Shown: one piece after another, positions 1 to 10,436 of the stretch | Layout of the letters: each line of letters starts with the position of its first letter | How positions within the stretch are numbered: position 1 is the stretch's first letter | Source of the DNA: Larix kaempferi | Lineage: Eukaryota > Streptophyta > Pinopsida > Pinales > Pinaceae | Assembly (NCBI GenBank): GCA_027924585.1 | Contig: BSBM01001138.1 | Location: 7,302,001 to 7,366,000, forward strand | DNA length: 64,000 nt | Reading direction: 5' to 3' | Notes under the pieces: model-generated | The model's database searches: none | Told to the model about the DNA's origin: nothing | Seen by the model: the letters and a program-made list of their open reading frames with translations, nothing else | Translations under genes and position numbers: made by a program

Positions 1-1965
1 CTCCAATACTGACTTCACAAGAGTAAGTCTACCTCCAATAGAGATCTATTTAAAACACCAAAAACCAATCATTTTTTTTTTCATTTTTATTAGGAGCCAC
101 ATCCATTTATCCTTGACATAATTATTTGGTTTCAAAAAGTACCCCAACTATTTGAAGCCATTCACTAATTGCTCTGTTTTAAAGGGAAAAAGAGCTTGAA
201 TCCTAGCCATCGCATTGTCCTAAACAACATTCTAAATAAAGCAAGATTTTTGTAGACTGGCCTCCATCCCGGAGGCCTCACAAAAGAGCTTAATGATATC
301 ATGATAAGCTTCCAAATATTCAACAGTTACACCACTACCAAATAAAAGGACATCATCCATAAACAATAAGTGAGTAATATAATGAACTGAAGTCACCTTA
401 ACACCAATCAAATTCCTTTCATGCTTAGCTTTCCCAATAAGCCTACTGAGACCTTCCACTAGCAACAAAAACAATAAAGGAGATAATTGGCATCCTTGTC
501 GAACACCACTTGAGATTTTGAAAAAGGCACATGGGATACCATTAATTAAGACTGAGAAATTTGAAGAGGAAACACAAGACATAATCCAATCTATCACTAA
601 CAAAGGAAGACCAATTTGAAGAAGAACTAATCTGAGGTAAACTCGGTCACTCTGTCATATGCTTTCCTCAAATCCATTTTGAGAATAAAGGCAACCAATT
701 TCTTAGTTTTGATGGAGTGAATACATTCTTGAGTAACTCCAATTGCATCAAGGATTTGCCTCTTATTTAAGAACCCAAATTGTTCTAGGGACATAAATTA
801 TGCAATTTTAGGCTTAATCCTATTTGAAATCACCTTAGAGGTGGTTTTATACACTAGGTTGCAAAGAGAAATAGGTCTATAATCATCAAAGGATTCAGGC
901 TTTGAGATCTTTGGGATGAGAGCAATGAAAGTAGAATTTAGGGATCCATAAACATATCCATTAATATGAGACTATTCAACCACTCTCAGAAGATCCTTCC
1001 CCATCAAATCAAAGAACACAAAAAAACATTATGTTGTCCAACCATCAAGGCCATGACTTTTGGACCTGGCTAATTTTTTGATAATAGCTTCAATTTCTTC
1101 CAGAGGGACTTCTTTGCCAACTTGAATACCTTCATCCTCAAAGAAAAATATGGGATATTGTTGAATCACTTTTAACTGAGTAGAGATATTTGACCTTTTA
1201 GGATCCCTAAAAATATTTGAAAAATGAGAAACGATTGCTCATTCCAACTCCTTCTATGAGTTAATCACCCTTCCTTGATTGTCCTTTAGATCCCAAATGG
1301 CATTATTAATTCTTCTTTGATGGGAAAACCTATGAAAAGACTTAGTGTTGTTATCACTTTGCTCCTTCCAACTCCTTCTATGAGTTAATCACCCTTCCTT
1401 GATTGTCCTTTAGATCCCAAATGGCATTATTAATTTTTCTTTGATTAGAAAATTTATGAAAAGACTTACTGTTGTTATCACCATGTTTTAGCCAAATAGC
1501 TCTACTCTTTAATCTCCATGTTTCCTCATTAATCCTTAAATTTTTACATCCACCAATAGGCTTTTTGTTTCCTTTGAGAAGATACCTAAGGGATTAAGAG
1601 AGAAAATCGACTCAATCTTTTCTTCCACCGTCAACAATTCTTTATTAAGTTCTATCTTTTTATTTCTTTCCCATTGAATTCTGTCTTTTTCAAACCTTTC
1701 AATTTTGCAACCATACTCATTGCAGAAACCCACAAATCATGTAGAAAAGAAGACCAATAATTTTTAACCAAGGAGGAGAAATTTGGATCTTCAAGCCAAC
1801 TATGATTAGCGTTAAAAGGGTATTTCTGAACATTGTTGTCCACCTCAAATTAAAGGCGAATTGAGAGATGACCAAAAATCCCAAAATTTATAGACCAATA
1901 TTTGTATCTACAAACCACATCTGAGAATTTATATGAAATGAGAAATCTATTAAATCTTTTTTATA
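1..1965 (-). mobile_element. LINE (L1-type non-LTR retrotransposon) fragment, decayed
   Basis: Reading the minus strand from 1965 downward gives the end of an endonuclease-like domain (RFNRFLIS, then FGHLSIRL), a WLEDPNF block typical of the linker between endonuclease and RT, and then a reverse transcriptase. The best preserved part is an uninterrupted frame at 232-603 with GVRQGCQLSPLLF (residues 33-45) and the catalytic FMDD box (residues 81-84, followed by VLLFG). These are the RT motifs of plant L1-type LINEs. The stretch between about 610 and 1650 holds many stops and frameshifts plus a 125-bp tandem duplication, so the copy is dead. It runs off the window start, so its zinc-finger and RNase H end would lie outside. 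The assignment to LINE is certain; the subfamily is not. Confidence 0.88.
1241..1482. repeat. 125-bp tandem duplication inside the LINE
   Basis: The block starting TCCAACTCCTTCTATGAG occurs at about 1242 and again at about 1367 (period 125 bp). Both copies run through the same GTTGTTATCAC end with only a few substitutions. It is a local duplication inside the dead LINE, younger than the element. Confidence 0.85.
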
Positions 1966-1974
1966 CCCAACACT

Positions 1975-2165
1975 CTCAATCCACCTATTACACTAAGATC
2001 AATGTAAACATAACTTGTAACATACAAACATCACATAAATAAAAACCACATACAATCAAAGCCTTAAACCCAAAATTCATGACACCAAATTATTGATGAT
2101 GTTCATATTAGGAACTTCATTACAAATCCAACTTTTAAATTTACTCCATAAAATTGCATCAATTT
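1975..2165 (+). repeat. Dispersed repeat A, copy 1
   Basis: This stretch matches 23,305-23,480 in the same orientation. Shared blocks include CAATGTAAACATA-CTTGTAAC, ATTCATGACACCAAA, TTATTGATGAT-TTCATATTAGGAAC and CAAATCCAACTTTTAAATTTAC. It is non-coding. In the second copy it lies directly beside a copia-like LTR, so it may be flanking or internal sequence of the same retroelement family. Confidence 0.7.
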
Positions 2166-2284
2166 TAATCTCACAAATTTAAAACTAACGTGAATCTCTA
2201 AAACAAATGAACAAAAGTTTTAAGTTGATAAAATAAAAATATTTATTTTAATCAATTCTAAGTATAATTAAAAAAGAAAAACAT

Positions 2285-2465
2285 CAATATTTAAAACATC
2301 CATGTGCATGCTTTCAATATTAAACCACAAGGTTTAGTTTGATTCAAATAATTATAATGCCTCAAGTACGAACCATGGAAAATTAGATAGATGAGATCCC
2401 CTGGTCTGCGGGGATCACTGAGATATTCGCCATGTGATGTGATAAGATTAGGACAAACCTTATGT
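2285..2465 (+). repeat. Dispersed repeat B, copy 1
   Basis: One of three same-strand copies (others at about 24,145-24,470 and 25,960-26,185). Shared blocks in order are TATTTAAAACAT, a short ...TAAACCA/AACCATTAAAAC...AAGGTTTAG stretch, a run of ATAATTATAATGCCT, GAGATC, CATGTGATGTG, and a downstream GACAAA. It is non-coding, possibly a terminal part of an unclassified element. Confidence 0.65.
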
Positions 2466-3884
2466 TATGGGTATTATAGTTTAAATTATTTTTTATATTA
2501 TTTAAATTTAAATAATAAATTAATATTTTTTATTATTTAAATTAAATTAATATAACATAATCATTCAAACTAAATTCAGTTAACAACCAAAATATAATAT
2601 ATATTAATAACATAAATATAATAATTACTATATATTAATTATTAATAAATTTTTCATAGTTTTTTAATAATATTTATATTTAATAAAAAATGTTAATATA
2701 TAATTATATTTATAATAAAAAACATTTAATCCACGTACACCTATATGTGACATCATTTCATTTTCCATATTATCATGGATGATAAACTTTTTTTTTAATA
2801 TTGAACTATGTAATGATATTTATGATTAACAAATGTAAGCTAGAGATTCGTCCATCTACATAACATTATCATAAAATCATGGGATTTCAACACATAGCAT
2901 TGTATTAAAGATGATGGTAAACTTAGGGTTATTGTTTAACAAATTTGTCATCACTTTTTCCTTTAAAAGCTTTAATGACGTGAATGTTCAAATTAAACTC
3001 GTTTCTAGAACTTAAATAAATAATATTTCTAGGCCTTTTACTTTATGATTGACAATTATCTATAATATTTCTTGGCTTTTACTTCATAATTGGCAATTAT
3101 CTCTATGAATGTGGAAAATAACATTGGTCATAAATGAGCTAAGTCCTAAAGGAGAAATAAGGTCCCAAGGGAGAAATAATGTATAATTAGCATTTCATTG
3201 TTTAGAGGAGAAATAATGTGTGATTAGCATTACATTGTCTAGGATTTTCACACTTGGCAACAAAACCTTAAAGCCTAGAGAATATGCCATTCCCTTCTTC
3301 CTCCACCAACCCAACTTATACTTTTGGACCCATTCCTCTTATGTTTCTTTCACTCCCAAGTCAAACATAGCCCAAAAGTTTAGCATTGCCCACTTTTGAA
3401 CCATAGGCCTCACCTTCAATAGAACCACCTCTCTCTTTTGTTACAGCTTCCACCGTTCCTGTATAATTCAATTGTATTGGTTCGTTTTAGAAATTCCCAT
3501 TCATAGTTTTGGTTGTCGTATCAAATAATAACCTTTCCAAACTTTGCTTTCCATTTTAACTTTTTATTTTCCTTATTCATTCTTCATTCTTAAGCTGACA
3601 TGTTAGCTAAGTTGCTGCATAATAATGATATGATGGGACTTTAGGTTCGATTTTCAATATTTATGGTGTTTATTTAAGAATCTTATTTCTTTATTCAAAA
3701 ATCTTATTTGTGGTATTTATTTATTTAAAAAAATTTAAAATTAATATGTTTGGTAAAAAGATATTTGAATTAATAATTAAAAAATTTAATGATTAGTTTA
3801 ATAGGTTAAACTATTTTAATGAAGCAAACGATTAAGTGCTAGCAAGATTGGGCATACCACTAAAGTGGAGACAATGGACTTTCC
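2466..3884. other. AT-rich non-coding spacer
   Basis: No coding frame is supported. 2,470-2,720 is almost pure A/T. Two short direct duplications are visible: about 3,015-3,115 (a TAATATTTCTnGGC...TTTTACTT...CAATTATCT unit) and about 3,170-3,240 (a GAGAAATAATGT...ATTAGCATT unit of roughly 43 bp). Confidence 0.6.
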
Positions 3885-3905
3885 ACACGTCGAAGCCATT
3901 TCACT

Positions 3906-3979
3906 AGAGAAGGTGGTGTTGTTGTTGGTGGTAGGGGGCATTAGAGAAGGTGGTGTTGTTGTTGTTGGTAGGGGGCATT
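3906..3979 (+). repeat. 37-bp tandem duplication
   Basis: AGAGAAGGTGGTGTTGTTG...GTAGGGGGCATT occurs twice in direct succession (starts 3,906 and 3,943). It sits immediately before the LINE zinc-finger scrap. Confidence 0.85.
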
Positions 3980-3984
3980 GTAGC

Positions 3985-4141
3985 TATATCCACTTGCAAG
4001 GAAAGTGAGGAATCCCTTTCTCATCTACTTATCTCATGTGCATACTCTGTTGATGTGTGGAAGGAATTAGAGGTCAGTGTGGATTTGGATCTGTATGGGG
4101 TGGTCAATTTATTAGTGAATGTCTTTATTTATTCAATATAG
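3985..4141 (+). pseudogene. LINE zinc-finger (zf-RVT) scrap
   Basis: The frame reads CKESEESLSHLLISCAYSVD followed by VWKELE. This resembles the zf-RVT segment found after the RT in plant LINEs, where a Cys, then ES..HLL..C, then VW are conserved. Nothing upstream or downstream continues the element, so it is a short remnant. The call rests on about 30 residues and is tentative. Confidence 0.5.
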
Positions 4142-5093
4142 AACTGACTGGGGTTTGATCACTACAAACTTTTTTCGATATTGGTTCTTTAAATGATCCA
4201 ATATTATAATTTTGGAACTCTACGACATAGATGATAAATTATATGTGTTTTAGATATTGATGGAGTACAAAGTACACATAGGATGATATGTTGAAGCTTA
4301 TATGGATGTATATATATATATTTTGTTATTGTTGACATTTTACTGAAGGATATGGGGAAAACAGTTGGCTCTTTTCTGGGAAGCATGGAGATAACAAATA
4401 CTCCAACTACTTTGATAGGATATTGGAATGCCTCCGGGTATCTGCAAATTGTAATTTTGTTCTTTATAATGAAATTACAATTTTATTTTTTCTGTGAAAA
4501 AAAGGTTAAACTATTTATCCAGGTATGTTATTGTGAATTTTCCAAACGTTGGGTGACTATTGTCTTTATATTCTCAACTAGACAAAGTTATTATTTAATT
4601 GGAGAATTTAAATTCTTCACATACTAGTAATCACACACATAACTAGAAAATAAATAGCGGAAGTATAAACATGATGCATAGATAATTTACTCCTTCATTA
4701 ACAATTCAAAACTTAGAAGGAAACCTCCTCAACTATCAAACTAAGAATTGTACAATACACTCAAACAAAACAAGTATGCACACTTACTAAGGAAAAATAT
4801 GTCTATCAAAACCAAGAAAACTTCATGTTGGTTGTTGCATGTTGTACAACTTGTCCATACAACTGTACAAACATGTTTCATATGACTATATAGATATGTT
4901 TTATATAGAATTACGTGTTGCTCTCTACCTAATTTATAACTCTTGCTCCTCTTTGGCGCCCTAACTCTACTCCACAGATGAATAAAATCATCTCCAAACC
5001 AAACTTGTCTTTGAGTGAAAACAAACTGAGAGAAAATAAATGCATGTCTTAACCCTCTACCTTGACTTGCTTTATACTTGAGCTAAAACCTTA
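4142..5093. other. Non-coding spacer
   Basis: AT-rich sequence. The open frame at 4,352-4,627 is of low complexity and shows no family features. No RNA gene or clear repeat was recognised. Confidence 0.5.
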
Positions 5094-5103
5094 ATCTCAC
5101 ACT

Positions 5104-5343
5104 GAGATTTTTTTCACATGTGGTTCACAAACCCCCCAACGAGGCTGCTACGTCCAAGGTAAGAAATCACAGGGGGGGCACCCGAAGGGGTCGCACCCCA
5201 TTCACTCTGATTACGGAGCTAACCCGACGGGGATAACTAGTGAGGCCCTTATATAGCGATGTATAGCCACCCGTAGATTTGACCCCAAGACCTTGTGCTC
5301 ACAACTTACAGCACTCAACCACTTGAGCTAGCTCACCGAGATG
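5104..5343 (-). mobile_element. tRNA-derived SINE, probable
   Basis: On the minus strand the 5' end reads GGTGAGCTAGCTCAAGTGG (box A-like TAGCTCAAGTGG). About 35 bases later comes CTTGGGGTCAAATCT (box B-like). This is the internal Pol III promoter layout of tRNA-derived SINEs. The minus-strand 3' end runs into a short A tract (plus-strand T run at about 5,108-5,114). Flanks carry a probable target-site duplication: ATCTCACACT at 5,094-5,103 and ATCTCGCACT at 5,344-5,353, one mismatch. The body is unusually GC-rich for this window. Confidence 0.72.
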
Positions 5344-5353
5344 ATCTCGCACT

Positions 5354-6404
5354 AATATGTATGGTTGAGATTAGTCTAAATCACTAATGTATAAAAATAC
5401 ATGTTATTAGAATTAACAGCTAAATATAAAACTTTCACTTTATTACTAAAGTGAAATACAAAATAGATTTGACTCGAACTACTTCCAACACATTTACCCC
5501 TAATTTTGTGTAGAAGTTCATGTATGAATTACAATGTTCAACAGTTGTCAATAAATCCATATGCCAAAGGTTCAAATATGATCAAGTTCCTTGTGGTGGC
5601 CAACTGCTATTATGGTTGGTGGTTGAATTTTTCCCATTTGAATATTTCAAGCAAGTAGGGAGAGTCTCACAAGATTAAAAAAAGAGCCTCTAGAGTTATC
5701 GATTGAACCATACCCAAAGGAATGTTCTTAATGAAGAGGCCATAAGTCATAGGTTCGAACCAATTGAATCTCTTCAAGTTACAAATTTCTATTATAATTG
5801 ATAGTTGAATCACTCTCCAATTAAATATTATAATTGTTATTATCAGTTTTATTGAACCACTCTCCAATTAAATATTATCAGTTGTAATGTTTTTTTAATC
5901 TCATCAAATTAATTTAATAATTTTGAACTAAGCAATTTCAAAATAATTATTGTCCATTGAATGTAGTTTGGGTGGTTGGGAGGAATTATTATGCTCATCC
6001 AAATTCAATTCTTGTAAGAGACGTGATACTCTTGTTAAACCCCTATGTAATGATTGAATGGATGCTCGTGTTCACATTCTTTAATTGAGAGAAAACAAAT
6101 TCAAAATAAAAATTATTGAAAAAAATCATAAATTCACATCTTATAAAACCTTATCATTTAAAATATATATTATATTCCAACAATATTTAACTCCAATACT
6201 ATTGACAAAATTTCAAAAAAAAATCCAAAAACCATGTGTTATAGAGAAATATTTACAATAATTCTCAAAAGTATCATATCTATTTGAAATTTTCAATAAA
6301 CCATTATATCCATTTATTCAAGACATATTTTCACACTAGGTTTCTTAAAATCATAGACAATTAATTTTAACTTTCTAATTGGTTTTACTTTCTCCCTCGA
6401 CCAT
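5354..6404. other. AT-rich non-coding spacer
   Basis: No supported gene. A roughly 53-bp imperfect duplication (ACTCTCCAATTAAATATTAT unit) lies at about 5,800-5,880. The rest shows no structure I can name. Confidence 0.5.
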
Positions 6405-6830
6405 GCACACTTGAAGTGTTTAATTATAATAGGTGATATGACTGAGTTGGCCATCTTTTTAAAACTCAAGACTTGGGATTGATTCTAACGTATAAATGGA
6501 AACCCATTCATAAGTGCACACTTGAAGTGTTTAATTATAATAGGTGATATGACTGAATTGGCTATCTTTTTAAAACTCGAGACTTGGGATTGATTCTAAT
6601 ATATAAATGGAAACCCATTCATAAGTAGTGGTGATAAATGTATTTTTTTTTAAGTTTATTTATATTTATAATATATATATATATATGACGATGTTGTGAT
6701 TATGGTTAAATTTATAAATATAATAAGTAGGGGTGATAAATGTATTTTTTTTTAAGTTTATTTATATTTATAATATATATATATATATATGACGATGATG
6801 TGATTATGGTTAAATTTATAAATATAATAT
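6405..6830. repeat. Two adjacent tandem duplications (111 bp and about 100 bp)
   Basis: The unit beginning GCACACTTGAAGTGTTTAAT starts at 6,405 and 6,516 (period 111) with few mismatches. Directly after it a second unit, starting GGTGATAAATGTATTTTTTT and containing a (TA)n tract and GACGATG, starts at about 6,628 and 6,728. The first unit contains GACTTGGGATTGATTCTAA, reminiscent of a box B, so it may derive from a SINE. Confidence 0.85.
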
Positions 6831-7004
6831 TAAATTATTATTTTTATTAATTTTTTTAAATAAATAGTTTTAGTTTTTATAATTTAATAAATGATGTTCG
6901 CCACCCTTACCAAGCTAGACCGCATGCATTTTCATGATGAACTCCATCGTGCTCCACTCGTGGGAGGGCCAAAGGTAGATATGAATCATCTCTTATCTCT
7001 CCTA

Positions 7005-7814
7005 TCAAATTGAAGGAACCTCTGCCCATATATTTGCTACAAGGGAGAGGGGATACAAAGGATCATGCCATATTAAATCTACTTCAACATGGTGCCATCT
7101 CCAAAGACACATCATTTGATCGAATGAGGTAATGACATGAGAGGCTGCTTGTATCCACGTTCTCCCCTCCTTCAAACTTCTGGTGCCATGTCTTCTCATG
7201 AGCATGTAGAGTAGTCTTTCTATAATGTTTCCTTTGTGAACTATAGTCCTTGAGACTTTAGTGCTATGGAATGGGTTCATTAACTTGAATTCCATTGGAG
7301 AAAGAAATTTTTCCTTTTGGCCTAGCAGTGGCGTGGTTTCCAATTCATTTGCCTCCTTGTTATTGTTCCTTAAGAAATGAAGAAAATTTACATTATGCAT
7401 CCCTTCTAGGTTTTTCCAAATTCTATCTTGGATTCGGGCCAGATAAATGTTCTTGAAAGTACTTTTGGTAGCCATTGCTTTTATAATTAGTCTTGAATCA
7501 CTAATAATGGCAGCTTCTTTGATTCTTGATTTGATAAACATTTTTGCCCCTTGTAGCAAGGCTAGAAGCTCTACAATATTGTTTGATTCTTTTCCCAAGC
7601 TCCATGAGAAAGATTCTAGTATGTTTCCTATGGGATAAAAAAACACCATAATCTCTATCGCTATAAGAAGCGTGGTAATTTCAGACCTGTCAGCATTTCT
7701 CTGTGTTGGTATTTGGTAAGGGAAATTTTCCAGCAATGCTGTCGTGATTTCCTTCCTTCTCTTCGCGTTTCTACCACCCTGCGGGTGGGATTTTACAACG
7801 AGAAGTGTCCGCAA
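7005..7814 (-). pseudogene. LINE RNase H domain fragment
   Basis: An open minus-strand frame of 269 codons carries the RNase H domain (RVT_3 type) found at the C-terminus of plant LINEs and of related host copies. Visible motifs are SWSLGKESNNIVELLALLQG (Glu retained), IISDSRLIIKAM (Asp retained) and RNNNKEANEL. In the last one, the usual catalytic Asp of the N..AD block is replaced by Asn, so activity is doubtful. The N-terminal 60 residues and the C-terminus after about residue 165 resemble no domain I know. No RT or zinc finger lies upstream (7,815-8,640), so this is a 5'-truncated or rearranged LINE end rather than a gene. The frame stays open for its full length, which could mean a fairly recent insertion. 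Confidence 0.75.
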
Positions 7815-8669
7815 GCATAATCGATCGTGCGAGGAGTAACAACAAATTCATTATATATAACGGCGCACTAGAATGGACGACTGTATATAATTTTTTAAAC
7901 AAAAATCCACCATTTGAATACTGAACCAGAGGACTAACGCAAACATATTCATTATATTTTCTTAAAAAAATAACATGCCAACCTTAGGAGAACCCCATTT
8001 TTTGGGAGTTATACTTAATTTCCATAAATAATATTTATATATTCCGGAAGGTAATCCGATTTTCTACGTTTGATCTTCTTGCACCAGATTCCAAAAAGTT
8101 GTGTAGGTAGCTCTAACGCGTCATGAGTGGCCAACATTAGCTTGCACCAGCCCTGCATTATTGATCTTTTTAATGATGAATTAAAACAAAATAAATTTTA
8201 AAAAATTAAAGTTGATTTTTTTACTAATGAATTAAAACCAAACAAACTTTAAGAAAATATTTTAATAGACATATTTTAGCCTTGAATATAAATATATATA
8301 TGTGTTAATAAGTGACTATATATATATATACTTGAATATAAATATATATTTGTTAATAAGTGAATATATATGTATATATGGTTGAAAAAATATAAATCAC
8401 ATTATATATATCCTGGATAGGGTGACAGTGGACTATATGACGGGTCATAAAGCCTACGAACAATGGATGTCCCACCCAAGGACAATCGACGACGCTCAAC
8501 GTCATGCTAGACTCACACCATAGCCATGCATTTATCCACCTGCAAAGTTGAAGGGACGTCACTACCACCCTGCATTAACTCCGACTTGATTATGGAAGAC
8601 AAATAAAGGGCGATGGGTATTACACCGAGGAAGGCGGTCAATGGTTCCATTCCCATTTGTTCTCTCCGT
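7815..8669. other. Non-coding spacer with TA repeats
   Basis: Holds AT-dinucleotide tracts near 8,290-8,350 and a short less AT-rich stretch (8,410-8,640) with no recognisable product. The gypsy element to the right is broken near 8,700, so part of this may be deletion junction or flank. Confidence 0.45.
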
Positions 8670-8930
8670 TTACACACAGACCAGAATTCCCTGCCTCAGC
8701 TCTGAACGCTGATAGAATTGATAGAGCGTAGCACCGTGTTTCCCCGCCATACACACACAGTTTTCTATAAAATCTGATACTTTCCTCTTTGTTCCAGTTG
8801 CTAGTCTAACTAGCCATGATTTACTAAACTTTTTAGTTTTTAGTTTAAGACTTTCCACAATATCTGGTGAGATATAACTTAAACTAGCACTTGGGTCAAT
8901 TAAAACAGTAACATGATGGTCATGTATCAT
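8670..8930 (-). pseudogene. Ty3/gypsy aspartic protease fragment
   Basis: The frame reads VTVLIDPSASLSYISPDIVE, then SWLVRLATGTKRKVSDF. This matches the retropepsin region that follows gag in plant Ty3/gypsy polyproteins, where the active site is normally D-S/T-G-A. Here it reads D-P-S-A, so the catalytic Gly is gone. The frame lies directly after the gag fragment on the same strand and ends at about 8,700 in unrelated residues. Everything 3' of the protease (RT, RNase H, integrase, second LTR) is missing. Confidence 0.8.
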
Positions 8931-8933
8931 ACC

Positions 8934-10295
8934 TTAAATCTCTACCATGGAGATTTGATGATCTGCTTGCCTGTTGTCAAGTGCTGCATTAATTCTTGGC
9001 ATCTCCCTTGCTACGTCTCCAACAGTAGGTTCAGTCTGTATAGAGTTGATGTTGTTTCTCTTCCGCTTCCTTAAGGAACATTTTGATGCGTAATGGGGGC
9101 CTTGACATTCAAAACATTTAATATGTGCCTTTGGCTCACTGGTCTTGGTAGTATTAGGTGCATTTCTGGGTGTTGTAGAATTCTGCTGTGAATTATTTCT
9201 AGAATTGTTCCCTTGATAATTCCGGTTCTGAGAATTTTTCCTTTGAAATCCGGAATTTCCACTTAATCTGAAATTTTTCTTTTTCTGCTCAAAATTGTTG
9301 GGCTTATGATTTTTCCAGTTTGACATTCCTTCTCTTTTCCGATTGGTATCATAACAGAAAACTGCCTTTCTCATAGCCTCCTCCAATGTTTTAGGACTGT
9401 CGTACTCAATTCTGTATTTAATGCTGAAAGGTAAACAACTCAGGTACCTTTGAATTTTTGGTTTTTCTTCTATGAGGTATGGTACATATCTCAGTAAGTT
9501 CATAAAATTACTGTTCATTTCCTTCATATTCATACCTCCCAACTTCAAATCGTAGAAATCTTTAGATTTTTCTTAGTAGTACTGCTCATATAGATACTTC
9601 TTTTTGAAATATCGTTTGAAAGCACTCCAGCTTACATCTTTATCTTTGATGCCCTTTACCCTTTTGATTTCCTGCCACCAGATATCCACTTTTCTGGTCA
9701 AGTTATATATAGCCATCTTTGCCTTTAAGAACTATGAATAGTTGTAGATCTAGAAGTATTTCTTCATCCCTGACAGCCAAGCTTCAGCTGTCTCACCTTT
9801 CTCAGTTTCTCCATTGAAAGTTGGAGGTCTTATCTTCTTGAATTATCCAGAAATCTGCTCATATTCCTTATGATTTTTCCTTCTTGGTTTGGAGTCTCCT
9901 TCACTGCTGTCACTGGTATAGTTACGCTTCCTTTTGCATACTTCAATAGCATCTCCTGATGAGGTTGAGTTGTATTTTACTTCGCTGATTTTTATGTTCT
10001 GATTTTTATCAGTGTGAGGCATGTCCTCAACTTTGGAAATATTTTCATTGTTTCTCTCTTGTTCCTCTGTTTGGCTGTGTTCAAATAGGACTTGATTTAG
10101 TTGTTCTTGTGCTTGCAGAATCCTTTCATTATCTTGTTTCACAGATTTGATTTCTGCCTTTAATTCTTGAAAGGCACGTAACAGTTCCGTTGAACTGTTA
10201 TTTAATTCCTCGTGACCTTCCTCTACATAGTGTTGTCCTGAACTGTGACTGTTTGGCTGAAATCTGTCGCTTAAGTGTTCAACTGAGTTCTCCAT
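8934..10295 (-). pseudogene. Ty3/gypsy gag, broken
   Basis: Two minus-strand frames belong to one gag. The N-terminal one (9,843-10,295, 150 codons, begins MENSVEHLSD at an ATG) holds a Glu/Gln-rich probable coiled coil and a basic KRKRNYTSDS stretch. It continues past a stop as a readable RPPTFNGETEKGETAEAWLS block, the gag capsid start. After frameshifts, the C-terminal frame (8,934-9,548, 204 codons) gives YVPYLIEEKPKIQRYLSCLP and PKTLEEAMRKA, capsid motifs of plant gypsy gag. An Asn/Gln-rich linker follows, and then a zinc knuckle with C145, C148, H152 and C157. That is C-x2-C-x3-H-x4-C, one residue shorter than the usual CCHC. It would form virus-like particles in an active element; this copy cannot. 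Confidence 0.88.
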
Positions 10296-10422
10296 ACCTG
10301 TATTTGAAAATAATTTCTGAATAACATAATAATCAAATTTTCAAGTTAGTACAATTTTCTGCTGTATAAAATTTTTCTGCTGCGTGTTTTGGACCTCATT
10401 CAGGCCTAGAGTTCAAATCTGT

Positions 10423-10434
10423 GCTTTGATACCA
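10423..10434 (-). other. Primer-binding site (tRNA-iMet type)
   Basis: On the minus strand this reads TGGTATCAAAGC, one base from the TGGTATCAGAGC complement of plant initiator tRNA-Met used by many LTR retrotransposons. It lies two bases inside the LTR end (TGTAAC... on the plus strand at 10,437) and about 130 bases before the gag ATG, the expected order for a minus-strand element. Confidence 0.85.
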
Positions 10435-10436
10435 CA

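Noticed and set aside
8290-8370. (TA)n tracts here and at about 6.67, 26.2, 30.36, 37.3, 39.5 and 45.3 kb
   Set aside because: Ordinary microsatellites of AT-rich plant DNA; not listed one by one.
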